A stretch of DNA of 64,000 nt, taken from positions 120,772 through 184,771 of the forward strand of contig NZ_JAFKCS010000001.1 of the NCBI RefSeq assembly GCF_017255015.1, read 5' to 3'. The notes beneath the pieces were generated by a model. It was not told where the DNA came from, made no database searches, and saw only the letters and a program-made list of their open reading frames with translations. This document shows, in pieces, positions 56,462 to 64,000 of the stretch. Origin of the DNA: Bowmanella yangjiangensis. GTDB lineage: Bacteria; Pseudomonadota; Gammaproteobacteria; Enterobacterales; Alteromonadaceae. Both the position numbers and the translations under genes were made by a program. Each line of letters opens with the position of its first letter. The first letter of the stretch is position 1.

Positions 56462-57040
56462 CTACCTTAGCAGCAGATAAGCAATCACGGCTAACACCAC
56501 AGTGGCCCAGCCAAGGGTTTCAACGTAGTCACGCAATTTGTCTTCCATCTTTTTGCCTCCCCAGCGCATCAATCCGGCAACCAGATAAAAGCGCATGGCC
56601 CGACCTACGGTCGATGCCAGTACAAAGGGTAAAAAGGCCATTTGCAGGAAGCCCGCGCTGACAGTAAAGACTTTGTAAGGTATAGGAGAGAAACCGGCAA
56701 TAAATACCACCCATACCCCATATTGTTCAAACCAGGATACGGCTTTGTCCATTTTGTCCTGATAACCCATTTCCACTATCAGTGGATGCAGGAAAGATTC
56801 AAAGGCCAGCATTCCCAGGAAGTAGCCAGCAATTCCCCCCAAGACGGAAGCGACGGAGGTAAGCAATGCATAACGCCAGGCCTTGTCCGGATTAGCCAAT
56901 GACATGGGCGCCAACATTACATCCGGTGGTACGGGGAAAAATATCGATTCGGCGAAGGTCATGCCGCCCAGATAGGCTGGGGCATGCTTATGTCGTGACC
57001 ACAACATGGCCTTATCGTACAGGTAGCTAAAAATCTTCAC
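56462..57040 (-). CDS. yqaA: DedA/VTT-domain membrane protein YqaA
   Basis: 192-residue inner-membrane protein of the SNARE-associated/VTT fold. [20 protein letters not shown] is the first re-entrant motif and [22 protein letters not shown] the second, with conserved Pro and acidic residues; about four helices follow. The DedA superfamily moves lipids across the membrane; the job of YqaA is not settled. It overlaps pcm by 4 bp. Confidence 0.9.
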   Translation of the reverse strand: MKIFSYLYDKAMLWSRHKHAPAYLGGMTFAESIFFPVPPDVMLAPMSLANPDKAWRYALLTSVASVLGGIAGYFLGMLAFESFLHPLIVEMGYQDKMDKAVSWFEQYGVWVVFIAGFSPIPYKVFTVSAGFLQMAFLPFVLASTVGRAMRFYLVAGLMRWGGKKMEDKLRDYVETLGWATVVLAVIAYLLLR

Positions 57041-57687
57041 ATTATGGCTCCTGGCACCAAAGGCACAAACCGCACGGCTTCCACTGTCTTTTGTTCAAAT
57101 TCATTTCCTTTTCGAGTGACGGCATACAACTGTTGGTTGGCATTGCCAACCGGGATAATCAAGCGGCCGCCATCATTTAACTGCTCCAGCAGCATTTGTG
57201 GCATATGGCTGGCCGCTGCGGTGACGATGATGGCATCGAATGGGCCTTTGCTGGCCCAGCCTTGCCATCCGTCTCCATGTTTCATGGCAATGTTATGCAA
57301 ATCCAAAGACTGCATGCGGCGCTTAGCCTGATATTGCAGTGCCTTGATTCGCTCAACGCTAAACACTTTGTCAAACAACTGAGCCAGTATGGCAGTCTGG
57401 TAGCCTGAGCCTGTGCCTATTTCAAGCACTGTCTGGGCTCGATTAGGCGCGTCCAATAGCAGCTCTGTCATACGCGCGACTATATAAGGCTGGGAAATAG
57501 TTTGCCCTTGGCCAATGGGTAATGCGGTATTCAGGTAGGCCTGATGCTTTAACGCGTCGGGCAAAAAAAGCTCGCGCGGCGTTGCAGCGATAGCATGCAA
57601 AACCTGCGGGTTATTGATGCCTTCCCTGTTAAGCAGTTGGGCCAGGGTATCGCCCTTACGTGTTGTGGCTCTAGGTGTTTGACTCAT
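57037..57687 (-). CDS. pcm: protein-L-isoaspartate O-methyltransferase
   Basis: 216-residue S-adenosylmethionine-dependent repair enzyme that methylates isoaspartyl residues in aged proteins. The cofactor motif [18 protein letters not shown], the substrate loop [20 protein letters not shown] and the C-terminal GGRLIIPVG are all present. It follows surE in the conserved stationary-phase survival operon upstream of nlpD-rpoS. Confidence 0.97.
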   Translation of the reverse strand: MSQTPRATTRKGDTLAQLLNREGINNPQVLHAIAATPRELFLPDALKHQAYLNTALPIGQGQTISQPYIVARMTELLLDAPNRAQTVLEIGTGSGYQTAILAQLFDKVFSVERIKALQYQAKRRMQSLDLHNIAMKHGDGWQGWASKGPFDAIIVTAAASHMPQMLLEQLNDGGRLIIPVGNANQQLYAVTRKGNEFEQKTVEAVRFVPLVPGAIM

Positions 57688-57696
57688 GGAGTTTCT

Positions 57697-58443
57697 TTAT
57701 AGTTTTTCAATCCAACTCTGCATCTCATTCATGCTTTGATATGCCGTCATATCGACACTCAGCGGCGTGACCGAGCAGTATCCATTGGCGATAGCATGAA
57801 AATCGGTACCGGGACCGGCATCTTGCTCCTGGCCTACTTTACCATACCAGTATATTTCTCGTCCCCAAGGGTCCTGGCTTTTCAGCATGGACTCCGCCCG
57901 ATGACGTCGCCCCTGCCGAGTGACCTGAATGCCGTTGAGTAATTCATATGGCACATCTGGTACATTAATATTCAGTATTTGATCGGCAGCCAGTGGGTGC
58001 TGGCCTAGATGACGAATAATATCGCAGGCCACGCGCGCTGCGGTTGCAAAGTGACCATCTTGCTTTTGGCAAAGGGATACGGCAATGGCCGGAAGTCCCA
58101 TATAGCGACCTTCGGTTGCCGCGGCCACCGTGCCGGAATAAATCACATCGTCACCCAGATTAGCACCATGATTGATGCCTGAAACCACTAACTGTGGGTC
58201 GTCCTGCATAAAGCTGTTGATGCCAAGATGCACGCAGTCAGAGGGCGTGCCGTTTACCGCATAAAAGCCGGTATTCATTTGCTGAATTCTGAGTGGTTGT
58301 TGTAGTGATAAGGCATTACTTACGCCGCTGCAGTTTCGATCAGGTGCAATGACGGTTACATCATGCTCTTTGGCCAGCTCTTTATACAAACTTGCCAGCC
58401 CTTCGGCATGAACACCATCATCATTACTAAGCAAAATTCGCAT
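57697..58443 (-). CDS. surE: 5'/3'-nucleotidase SurE
   Basis: 248-residue metal-dependent nucleotidase for nucleoside monophosphates. MRILLSNDDGVHAEGL carries the Asp-Asp metal pair, and VVSGINHGANLGDDVIYSGTV the conserved Asn/Ser patch. Length is standard. It is spaced 10 bp from truD and 9 bp from pcm. Confidence 0.97.
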   Translation of the reverse strand: MRILLSNDDGVHAEGLASLYKELAKEHDVTVIAPDRNCSGVSNALSLQQPLRIQQMNTGFYAVNGTPSDCVHLGINSFMQDDPQLVVSGINHGANLGDDVIYSGTVAAATEGRYMGLPAIAVSLCQKQDGHFATAARVACDIIRHLGQHPLAADQILNINVPDVPYELLNGIQVTRQGRRHRAESMLKSQDPWGREIYWYGKVGQEQDAGPGTDFHAIANGYCSVTPLSVDMTAYQSMNEMQSWIEKL

Positions 58444-58452
58444 ATTGTTCCC

Positions 58453-59481
58453 TTAGTCCTGGTGGGGCGTTGGGTTAAATAGCTCCCGGGTTACTGCGGT
58501 CGCAAAACCACCGGCTTGTAACCTGAAACTTAGCTGCAACTGCTGACCTTCTATCTGCCATTGAAGCTGCTCAGGATACTGCATTAATGCACGACGTTCC
58601 TGGCTTAACCCCAATGCGGCCAAACCTTCACATAAAGCCTGATGATGACCTGCTACCTTCGATTCAAACAAGAGCGCCTGAGCACGGCTAGCTAATTCGC
58701 CCTGGCCCCACATGGGCGCGCTGAATTGAATGTCACCTTCCTGCAAACGTTGCTGCAGTTCATCGCTCCACTGTTCGGCACAGAAGAAACTGTTGCTACC
58801 TTGCAGCAACATCACATCGCCGTCCAGCGCTTGTTTGCTGCCCCTTTCTGCCAACCGGCAACTGACAAACTCATTAAATAGCCAAGAGCGCAGGGCGGAA
58901 ATCGCCATGCTGCGTTTTTGTCTGTCGCGAATGGTTTCACCATCAAGCAGGCGGGCACCTAGAAACAGGTTGCCGTTGCGATTACCAAAACGCTGCTCGC
59001 CGAAGTAATTTGGCACACCGGCAGTCAATGCATTAAGCCGGTCGGCAACCTCGTCAGGCTGGCTGAGTTCACGGATGGTTAAAATAAAGTCATTGAACTT
59101 ATGGGTGCCGGTACGCAATTTACGATTGTGGCGAATGGCCTTGATAATCTCCACACCGGGCATGGCGAAGCTCTGCCAGTCCGGGTCTTGTTTGCCTGGC
59201 AAATGCACGCCAATCCATTGTTCGGTCACGGCATGCTTATCTTTTCGTCCGGAAAAACTCACGTTGCGTGGATGCACACCGGCAAAACGCGCCAGCTGTT
59301 CGGCCACATTCGCCGTGTTCAAGCCGGTTTTACGCACCCAGAGGTAAATGTGCTCACCTTCACCGCAAGGGCTATAGCCGAGTTGTTCGCGTACAATAAA
59401 ATCTTCGGGGTGCTGTTTCAGCAGCCCTGTACCTAATGGTTTACCGTAGCAGTAATGCCAGTGTGATGTGTCGAAATTCAA
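58453..59481 (-). CDS. truD: tRNA pseudouridine(13) synthase TruD
   Basis: 342-residue pseudouridine synthase. VSFSGRKDKHAVTEQWIGVHL holds the catalytic Asp, VPNYFGEQRFGNRNGNLFLG is the second TruD signature, and FNDFILTIREL the third. It modifies U13 of tRNA-Glu. The order ispF-truD-surE is that of E. coli. Confidence 0.97.
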   Translation of the reverse strand: MNFDTSHWHYCYGKPLGTGLLKQHPEDFIVREQLGYSPCGEGEHIYLWVRKTGLNTANVAEQLARFAGVHPRNVSFSGRKDKHAVTEQWIGVHLPGKQDPDWQSFAMPGVEIIKAIRHNRKLRTGTHKFNDFILTIRELSQPDEVADRLNALTAGVPNYFGEQRFGNRNGNLFLGARLLDGETIRDRQKRSMAISALRSWLFNEFVSCRLAERGSKQALDGDVMLLQGSNSFFCAEQWSDELQQRLQEGDIQFSAPMWGQGELASRAQALLFESKVAGHHQALCEGLAALGLSQERRALMQYPEQLQWQIEGQQLQLSFRLQAGGFATAVTRELFNPTPHQD

Positions 59482-59484
59482 GTT

Positions 59485-59964
59485 TTATACCTTTTCCAGC
59501 AGCACTACTGCATGACAGCCAATGCCTTCTTTGCGCCCGGTAAAACCGAGTTTTTCGGTGGTGGTGGCTTTCACATTAATCTGATCTTGCTGGGCATCCA
59601 GATCCTCAGCGATATTTTTGCACATGGCATCTACATGGGGGGCCATTTTCGGTGACTCAGCCACCACGGTGACATCAAGGTTACCCAATTTGTAACCCTT
59701 ATCTTTAACCAGTGAAAACACATGGCGGAGTAATTCCCGGCTGTCAGCACCCGCATACTGTGCATCTGTGTCGGGAAAATGCCGGCCGATATCGCCCATG
59801 CCCAGTGCCCCCAGCAGCGCATCGCAGATGGCATGCAGGGCTACGTCTCCGTCTGAATGGGCTAGCAAACCTTGCACATAGTCTATTTCAACGCCGCCAA
59901 TGACAATCGGACCGACGCCGCCAAATTTATGTACGTCAAAACCATGCCCTATCCGCATCTTCAT
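59485..59964 (-). CDS. ispF: 2-C-methyl-D-erythritol 2,4-cyclodiphosphate synthase
   Basis: 159-residue zinc enzyme of the non-mevalonate isoprenoid pathway. [12 protein letters not shown] has the Asp-x-His metal pair, [20 protein letters not shown] the third His and substrate site, and [13 protein letters not shown] the C-terminal loop. It overlaps ispD by 4 bp, and ispD supplies its pathway two steps earlier. Confidence 0.97.
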   Translation of the reverse strand: MKMRIGHGFDVHKFGGVGPIVIGGVEIDYVQGLLAHSDGDVALHAICDALLGALGMGDIGRHFPDTDAQYAGADSRELLRHVFSLVKDKGYKLGNLDVTVVAESPKMAPHVDAMCKNIAEDLDAQQDQINVKATTTEKLGFTGRKEGIGCHAVVLLEKV

Positions 59965-60671
59965 AGGTTGCTCCTGCCATTATTCAGTAGTTTGCTTAGA
60001 TAAAATTCTGCCAGCATAAGATCCACGGGCTGTGTGACCTTGATATTACAAGGGTTAGCTTCCACCAGTTTTACCGATTGACCTGCCCATTCCATGGCTG
60101 AAGCCTCGTCGGTGATCACGGCTTGTGCGTTAAGCGCTTTAGTCAAGGCATCGCGAAGCACTGCAAGAGGGAAAAACTGTGGTGTTAGTGCATGCCACAT
60201 ATTGCTGCGGTCAAGAGTAGCTGCTACGCAGCCTGTCTTATCGGCTTGTTTCATTGTATCCCGCACCGCATAAGCCAGGATACCGCCTTGCTCGCCATCG
60301 GCCAGCGCGAGTAAAGCATCCAGATCCTGATGAGGAAGACAGGGCCGGGCGGCATCGTGTACCAGCACCCATTCATCATCAAGCACGTTTAAGCCGGCCA
60401 ATACCGAATCGGCGCGCTCTTTGCCACCGTCTACCCGAGTTAGCCAAGGGGCCTTGGCGACAGGCAAGTCAGCAAAGTAGGGGTCGCGTGGATGCAACGC
60501 AACCACAATATGTTTAATTCGCGGGTGGGCAATCAGGTTGTCCAGGCATTGTTCCAACAGGGTTTTGCCTAATATTGGCAGATATTGTTTGGGTACATCG
60601 GTCTGCATGCGCTTGCCGACACCGGCGGCGGGTACAACCACAGTAAATTGTTGCTTCGATGGTGGCGTCAT
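59961..60671 (-). CDS. ispD: 2-C-methyl-D-erythritol 4-phosphate cytidylyltransferase
   Basis: 236-residue nucleotidyltransferase joining CTP with methylerythritol phosphate. [19 protein letters not shown] is the CTP-binding loop, [11 protein letters not shown] the Asp site and [14 protein letters not shown] the C-terminal signature. It overlaps both ftsB and ispF, so the three are translated together. Confidence 0.97.
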   Translation of the reverse strand: MTPPSKQQFTVVVPAAGVGKRMQTDVPKQYLPILGKTLLEQCLDNLIAHPRIKHIVVALHPRDPYFADLPVAKAPWLTRVDGGKERADSVLAGLNVLDDEWVLVHDAARPCLPHQDLDALLALADGEQGGILAYAVRDTMKQADKTGCVAATLDRSNMWHALTPQFFPLAVLRDALTKALNAQAVITDEASAMEWAGQSVKLVEANPCNIKVTQPVDLMLAEFYLSKLLNNGRSNL

Positions 60672-60946
60672 TGTTCAGGAGGTAAAATTCGGTAAAAGGT
60701 TTCGCCTTCCTTGATCAGGCCCAATTCATTACGGGCTCGTTCTTCAATGGCTTCAAGGCCAAGTTTCAGGTCTTGAATATCGGCTTTGAGCAGATTGTTG
60801 CGTTGTTCCAGATTGGCATTTTGGGTGGCCATCTGCTGTGCTTCTTCATCCATCTGCCAATAGTCTGGAATGCTATGTTTGCCAAACCAAAGGCGATATT
60901 GCAGCATGCCAAGCAAGGCAAGGAGTACCAAGCTTATCCATTTCAT
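60668..60946 (-). CDS. ftsB: cell division protein FtsB
   Basis: 92-residue bitopic protein. An N-terminal helix (WISLVLLALLGMLQYRLWFG) anchors it in the inner membrane, and a periplasmic coiled coil (QMATQNANLEQRNNLLKADI and on) reaches to ARNELGLIKEGETFYRI, the FtsB C-terminal mark. It forms the FtsQLB complex of the divisome. It is first of the run leading to rpoS. Confidence 0.93.
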   Translation of the reverse strand: MKWISLVLLALLGMLQYRLWFGKHSIPDYWQMDEEAQQMATQNANLEQRNNLLKADIQDLKLGLEAIEERARNELGLIKEGETFYRILPPEQ

Positions 60947-61043
60947 GCGCCACCACCTCCGATTAAACGATGTCGGTATTATGCAGGCTGAGGAAATTGC
61001 CGCAACGCTTTTATCGTCGTTGAAGCAAGCTCACAAGGAATAT

Positions 61044-62453
61044 TCACCTCTTGTTTTTACCTCTTTGGGGGCTTTGATCGAACGTGAAATCCACAGACTC
61101 TTCTGATGAACTATAAGTCAAACTCTGCGGGAACGATGTCAGCTTGATTATTAACATACCCGCTAGTGCGGAAATTGCTGAAGCTAGCAAAATACCAAAT
61201 TTTGCCTCATTGATTTGAATTGGTGAAAATGCAAGTCCGGCAATAAACAATGCCATAGTGAAGCCTATACCACATAAACATCCTCCGGCTGCTATCAGCG
61301 ACCAACTCAACTGGACAGGCCGTGCCGCAATGTTCAACTTTACAGCCAACCAGCTAAACAGGAATATGCCCAGGGGCTTACCTAATACCAGGCCGAGCAG
61401 AATTGCCAGAGTGAGCGGGCTGGTAACATTCGTTTCTCCGACAGGGACACCAGCATTGGCAAAGGCAAAGAGCGGCATAATCACGAAGCCTACCCAGGGA
61501 TGAAGTACAATCTCCAGTCGTTCAACTGGTGACAGGGCCTCTCTGGCAGCTGATTCTGCGGTGCGCAACTTCATTCTGGCCAGGGTGTCGCCACTCCAAT
61601 TCTGCCCGGGAGGGTGGGCAATGACAGCATCCAGTATCTGATGCAGCCGGGCGTCGCTGACCCACTTTAGCGTAGGGGTCATCAGCCCCAATACCACCCC
61701 GGTTACAGTAGGATGAATGCCTGAATGTTCAACAGCAAGCCAGATCGCTGCGCCCATCAGAAAGTACAACATCAGGTTTCTGATCCCAAGTAACGCCATT
61801 CCCCGGATGACCATTATTCCAGCAGCGGCGAGCGCTAATGCCTGGTAGTTAAGCGCTTCGCCATAGCCTACTGCGACCACGAGGATGGCACCAATGTCGT
61901 CAACAATAGCCAGCGACAGCAGAAACACACGCAGTTGCACTGGTATACGTCGCCCCAGCAATGCCAGGCAACCAATTACAAAAGCGGTATCGGTCGCCAT
62001 TACCATACCCCATCCATGCGCCCCCGGCGCCCCCCATAACATCAGCAGGTAAAGCACAGCAGGAACAGCCATGCCACCAATAGCAGCACTTACTGACAGC
62101 ATGGCCTGACGCGGCTGACGTAGTTCTCCTAGTACCAGTTCACGCTTAAGCTCAAGGGATACGACAAAAAAGAACAGGGTCATGACCGCATCATTTATCC
62201 ATTCAAGTAGTGTCAGATGCAATCCGAATGGCCCAAGGTTTATCCCCGCCTCTACCTGCCATAAGGCGAGATATTGTGCTGACCAAGGCGAATTAGCGAG
62301 TAGCATGGCCAAAATGGTGACCGCAAGCAAAATGCCTGCGGCGGCGGTTTCGATACGAAAAAAGCGCCCAAGGGGCTTGTTCACCCAATCGATCAGTTCT
62401 TTGGGCATGCTTTGCAGTTTGCCATCCTTAGAAGCGGGAGCCGGGTTGTCCAT
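61044..62453 (-). CDS. nhaA: Na+/H+ antiporter NhaA
   Basis: 469-residue inner-membrane antiporter with twelve helices. The ion-binding Asp pair lies in LAIVDDIGAILVVA, with FFFVVSLELKREL early and FALFIAGLAF-type helix late. An extra C-terminal polar tail makes it longer than E. coli NhaA (388 residues). It extrudes sodium, as expected of a saline or alkaline habitat. It is 17 bp after a small gene that overlaps hflC, so one transcript may cover all of them. Confidence 0.95.
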   Translation of the reverse strand: MDNPAPASKDGKLQSMPKELIDWVNKPLGRFFRIETAAAGILLAVTILAMLLANSPWSAQYLALWQVEAGINLGPFGLHLTLLEWINDAVMTLFFFVVSLELKRELVLGELRQPRQAMLSVSAAIGGMAVPAVLYLLMLWGAPGAHGWGMVMATDTAFVIGCLALLGRRIPVQLRVFLLSLAIVDDIGAILVVAVGYGEALNYQALALAAAGIMVIRGMALLGIRNLMLYFLMGAAIWLAVEHSGIHPTVTGVVLGLMTPTLKWVSDARLHQILDAVIAHPPGQNWSGDTLARMKLRTAESAAREALSPVERLEIVLHPWVGFVIMPLFAFANAGVPVGETNVTSPLTLAILLGLVLGKPLGIFLFSWLAVKLNIAARPVQLSWSLIAAGGCLCGIGFTMALFIAGLAFSPIQINEAKFGILLASAISALAGMLIIKLTSFPQSLTYSSSEESVDFTFDQSPQRGKNKR

Positions 62454-62470
62454 ATCCAGGCTAATCCACT

Positions 62471-62653
62471 TTATTCATCTGTGACTGGGGAGGCGGGGAC
62501 AATAACGTCGTGCTCGGTGTCCAGCCTGGCATAATTAATCGCATCCTGCAGTTTTTCATAACAATATTGCTTATACCAATACAGCTGTTTATATGTGGTA
62601 CTTATTCCATATTGACGCATCAGAGTCTGGTTGTGTTTATTTATGTCATTCAT
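62471..62653 (-). CDS. small hypothetical protein between hflC and nhaA
   Basis: 60-residue soluble protein rich in Tyr, Lys and Gln (TTYKQLYWYKQYCYEKLQDA), predicted helical. The chosen start at 62,653 overlaps the end of hflC by 8 bp (ATGAATGA), and its stop is 17 bp before nhaA. The coupling supports a real gene; no family is recognised. An ATG at 62,677 would lie deeper inside hflC and is less likely. Confidence 0.6.
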   Translation of the reverse strand: MNDINKHNQTLMRQYGISTTYKQLYWYKQYCYEKLQDAINYARLDTEHDVIVPASPVTDE

Positions 62654-63656
62654 TGGGATTGGCCTTGGGGTTAGCAACGTCCCCGACTGCGCTGAAGGCC
62701 TGAGGGCGTTGGATAAATTGCATTAGCTCACCGTCACCGGCAAGCACCAAAGTGGTATTTTGATTAAATATTGCTGGGTAAGATTGCATGGTTCGAATAA
62801 AGGCATAAAACGGTGCTGACGCTTTACTTTGGTTGTATGCCGAAGCATAGATAGCAGCGGCTCTGGCATCAGCCTCGCCACGTATTTCCTCAACTTGCCT
62901 GTAAGCCTCGGATTGGATCCTGCTCAACTCGCGCTCCCGATTGCCGCGAATCCTGGCGGCTTCCCCCAGCCCTTCAGATAAAAAGCGTTCGGCGATTTGC
63001 CGACGTTCACTGATCATTCGTTCATAGATTTTGGGTCGCACGCTCTCATTGTAATTAATGCGTTTAAAGCGGATATCCAGCAGTTCAATACCAAACACCC
63101 GGACTTTTTCTGCTGCTGCCTGAAAAATTTCCAGTTCAACCAGTTTCCGTCCTTTGTGAATAGGCACCAAGGTTCCCATTTTCAGTGCCTTTTCCGCATC
63201 AGTAAGTAAGCCATCCAGCAGTGGCGTTCTGTCTTTGGTTGTTCTGATCAGCTCAATCAGTTCATGTTTAGCCACCGCATTGCGGGTCTCACTACCTAAT
63301 ATGTCATCCAATCGCGACTGTGCACTGCGCTCATCGCCAAGTCGCAAGAAATACTGTAAGGGTTGGGTTATTTTCCATCTGGCATACAAACTGACAGAGA
63401 TATACAGCTTGTCTTTGGTTGGCATATCCGAAGGGGTACCTTCCCATTCCAATATACGTTTGTCGATGGCATTAACCTTTTGAATAAAAGGAATTTTGTA
63501 TTGCAGATCAGCCGTGGTTATCGGTTCCCCCACCGGCTTGCCAAATTGTGTGATAACCACCTGTTCTACCTCTGAAACCGCATAAAACACGCTATACAGC
63601 AGAACGACGATAACTATACCGCTGCCTATCCACAGGTTTGCTGACCTTGCTCTCAT
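62646..63656 (-). CDS. hflC: HflC-like SPFH membrane protein
   Basis: 336-residue protein of the stomatin/prohibitin (SPFH) family. One N-terminal membrane anchor (about residues 10-30) is followed by the SPFH domain (VEQVVITQFGKPVGEP, LYISVSLYARWKI) and a coiled coil (RRQIAERFLSEGLGEAARIRGNRERE), ending in a low-complexity tail. With HflK it forms a cage around FtsH. It overlaps hflK by 4 bp. It lies beside nhaA rather than in the usual hflX-hflK-hflC-purA locus, so it could be a paralogue. Confidence 0.85.
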   Translation of the reverse strand: MRARSANLWIGSGIVIVVLLYSVFYAVSEVEQVVITQFGKPVGEPITTADLQYKIPFIQKVNAIDKRILEWEGTPSDMPTKDKLYISVSLYARWKITQPLQYFLRLGDERSAQSRLDDILGSETRNAVAKHELIELIRTTKDRTPLLDGLLTDAEKALKMGTLVPIHKGRKLVELEIFQAAAEKVRVFGIELLDIRFKRINYNESVRPKIYERMISERRQIAERFLSEGLGEAARIRGNRERELSRIQSEAYRQVEEIRGEADARAAAIYASAYNQSKASAPFYAFIRTMQSYPAIFNQNTTLVLAGDGELMQFIQRPQAFSAVGDVANPKANPNE

Positions 63657-64000
63657 GGCTTCACCTCGACGGACCTTGGCTGGTTGAGATTAAGTAGCGG
63701 CAGGATCCCTAAGGCCTGAATATCAACAATGATTTTGCTCTCTACCCTGGGCAGTACGTCCTGCATGGTTTCCAGGTAAATACGTTTGCGAGTGACTTCG
63801 GGGGCCTTTATATATTCTGCATACAAGGCGTTAAAGCGCAGTGCATCGCCTTGCGCCTCATTGATTCGTTTTAATCGATAACCATCAGCAGCACGGATAC
63901 GCTGATCGCGCTCCCCTTCAGCTAGCGGAATGACCTTGTTGTAATCACGCCTGGCTTCATTGATTAGCTTTTCTTTTTCCTGTTGGGCCTGGTTGACTTC
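63653..64000 (-). CDS. hflK: HflK-like SPFH protein, 5' part missing
   Basis: Only the last 115 residues are inside the window. They show the C-terminal coiled-coil region of HflK (EVNQAQQEKEKLINEARRDY, then VIPLAEGERDQRIRAADGYR) and the block ALYAEYIKAPEVTRKRIYLETM, typical of the family. The end PLLNLN-Gln-Pro-Arg is short and lacks the long tail of E. coli HflK. Its stop overlaps the hflC start as ATGA. The start lies past the right edge. Confidence 0.85.
   Translation of the reverse strand, partial: EVNQAQQEKEKLINEARRDYNKVIPLAEGERDQRIRAADGYRLKRINEAQGDALRFNALYAEYIKAPEVTRKRIYLETMQDVLPRVESKIIVDIQALGILPLLNLNQPRSVEVKP

Overview
The window looks like a stretch of core chromosome from a marine or aquatic gammaproteobacterium of the Alteromonadales, probably the Alteromonadaceae. 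The evidence is gene order: metK/tkt/epd/pgk/class I aldolase; fldB/xerD/dsbC/recJ; recO/pdxJ/acpS; rlmD/relA/mazG; and ftsB/ispD/ispF/truD/surE/pcm/yqaA/nlpD/rpoS. A CLCA_X-type protein and PEP-CTERM proteins also fit. The genus cannot be fixed from the sequence alone. I saw no tRNA, rRNA, CRISPR array, prophage or insertion sequence.

Layout. 0-5.7 kb: a truncated secreted protein, a membrane protein, a NarL-type two-component pair, a GAF histidine kinase, rsmE and a VOC protein. 5.7-17 kb: tamB-tamA, a chemotaxis transducer with a C-terminal sensor-like domain, an MscS channel, an M48 lipoprotein peptidase, a LysE exporter and a DAO-type flavoenzyme. 17-25.2 kb: a PEP-CTERM protein, metK behind a MetJ operator, tkt, a structured RNA-like element, and epd-pgk-fda. 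25.4-36 kb: a DUF481 protein, a 51-bp palindromic repeat, an M3 peptidase, MFS/DeoR genes, an SDR, a lipid kinase, a CLCA_X protein, folM, fldB and a thioesterase. 36-44 kb: xerD, a roughly 4 kb block of small accessory enzymes, then dsbC-recJ. 44-51.7 kb: recO-pdxJ-acpS-rlmD-relA-mazG and an HD-GYP protein. 51.7-54.5 kb: a second PEP-CTERM protein, a small unknown gene, a racemase and tpx. 54.5-61 kb: the rpoS to ftsB cluster. 61-64 kb: nhaA and an hflKC-like pair.

The strongest regulatory signal links two places 34 kb apart. Both PEP-CTERM genes (17,125-17,859 and 51,727-52,506, both minus strand) have a clear sigma-54 -24/-12 promoter. Both also carry nearly the same 19-bp element, matching at 17 of 19 positions and exactly 61 bp upstream of the promoter. 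This is what one expects of a shared enhancer site for a sigma-54 activator; PrsR of the exosortase system is the obvious candidate. No exosortase, PrsK or PrsR gene is in the window.

The second notable signal is the 357-bp gap between tkt and epd. It holds a promoter-like sequence, a long imperfect stem that closes on itself over about 285 nt, several internal hairpins, two mutually exclusive pairings for one strand, and a final U-tract. I match it to no known RNA family. The rest is mostly ordinary housekeeping: sugar phosphate metabolism and PLP/B6 enzymes (tkt, epd, pdxJ, a PdxH-like oxidase), recombination and repair (recJ, recO, xerD), stress and stringent response (relA, mazG, rpoS, tpx), and envelope maintenance (tamAB, nlpD, ftsB).
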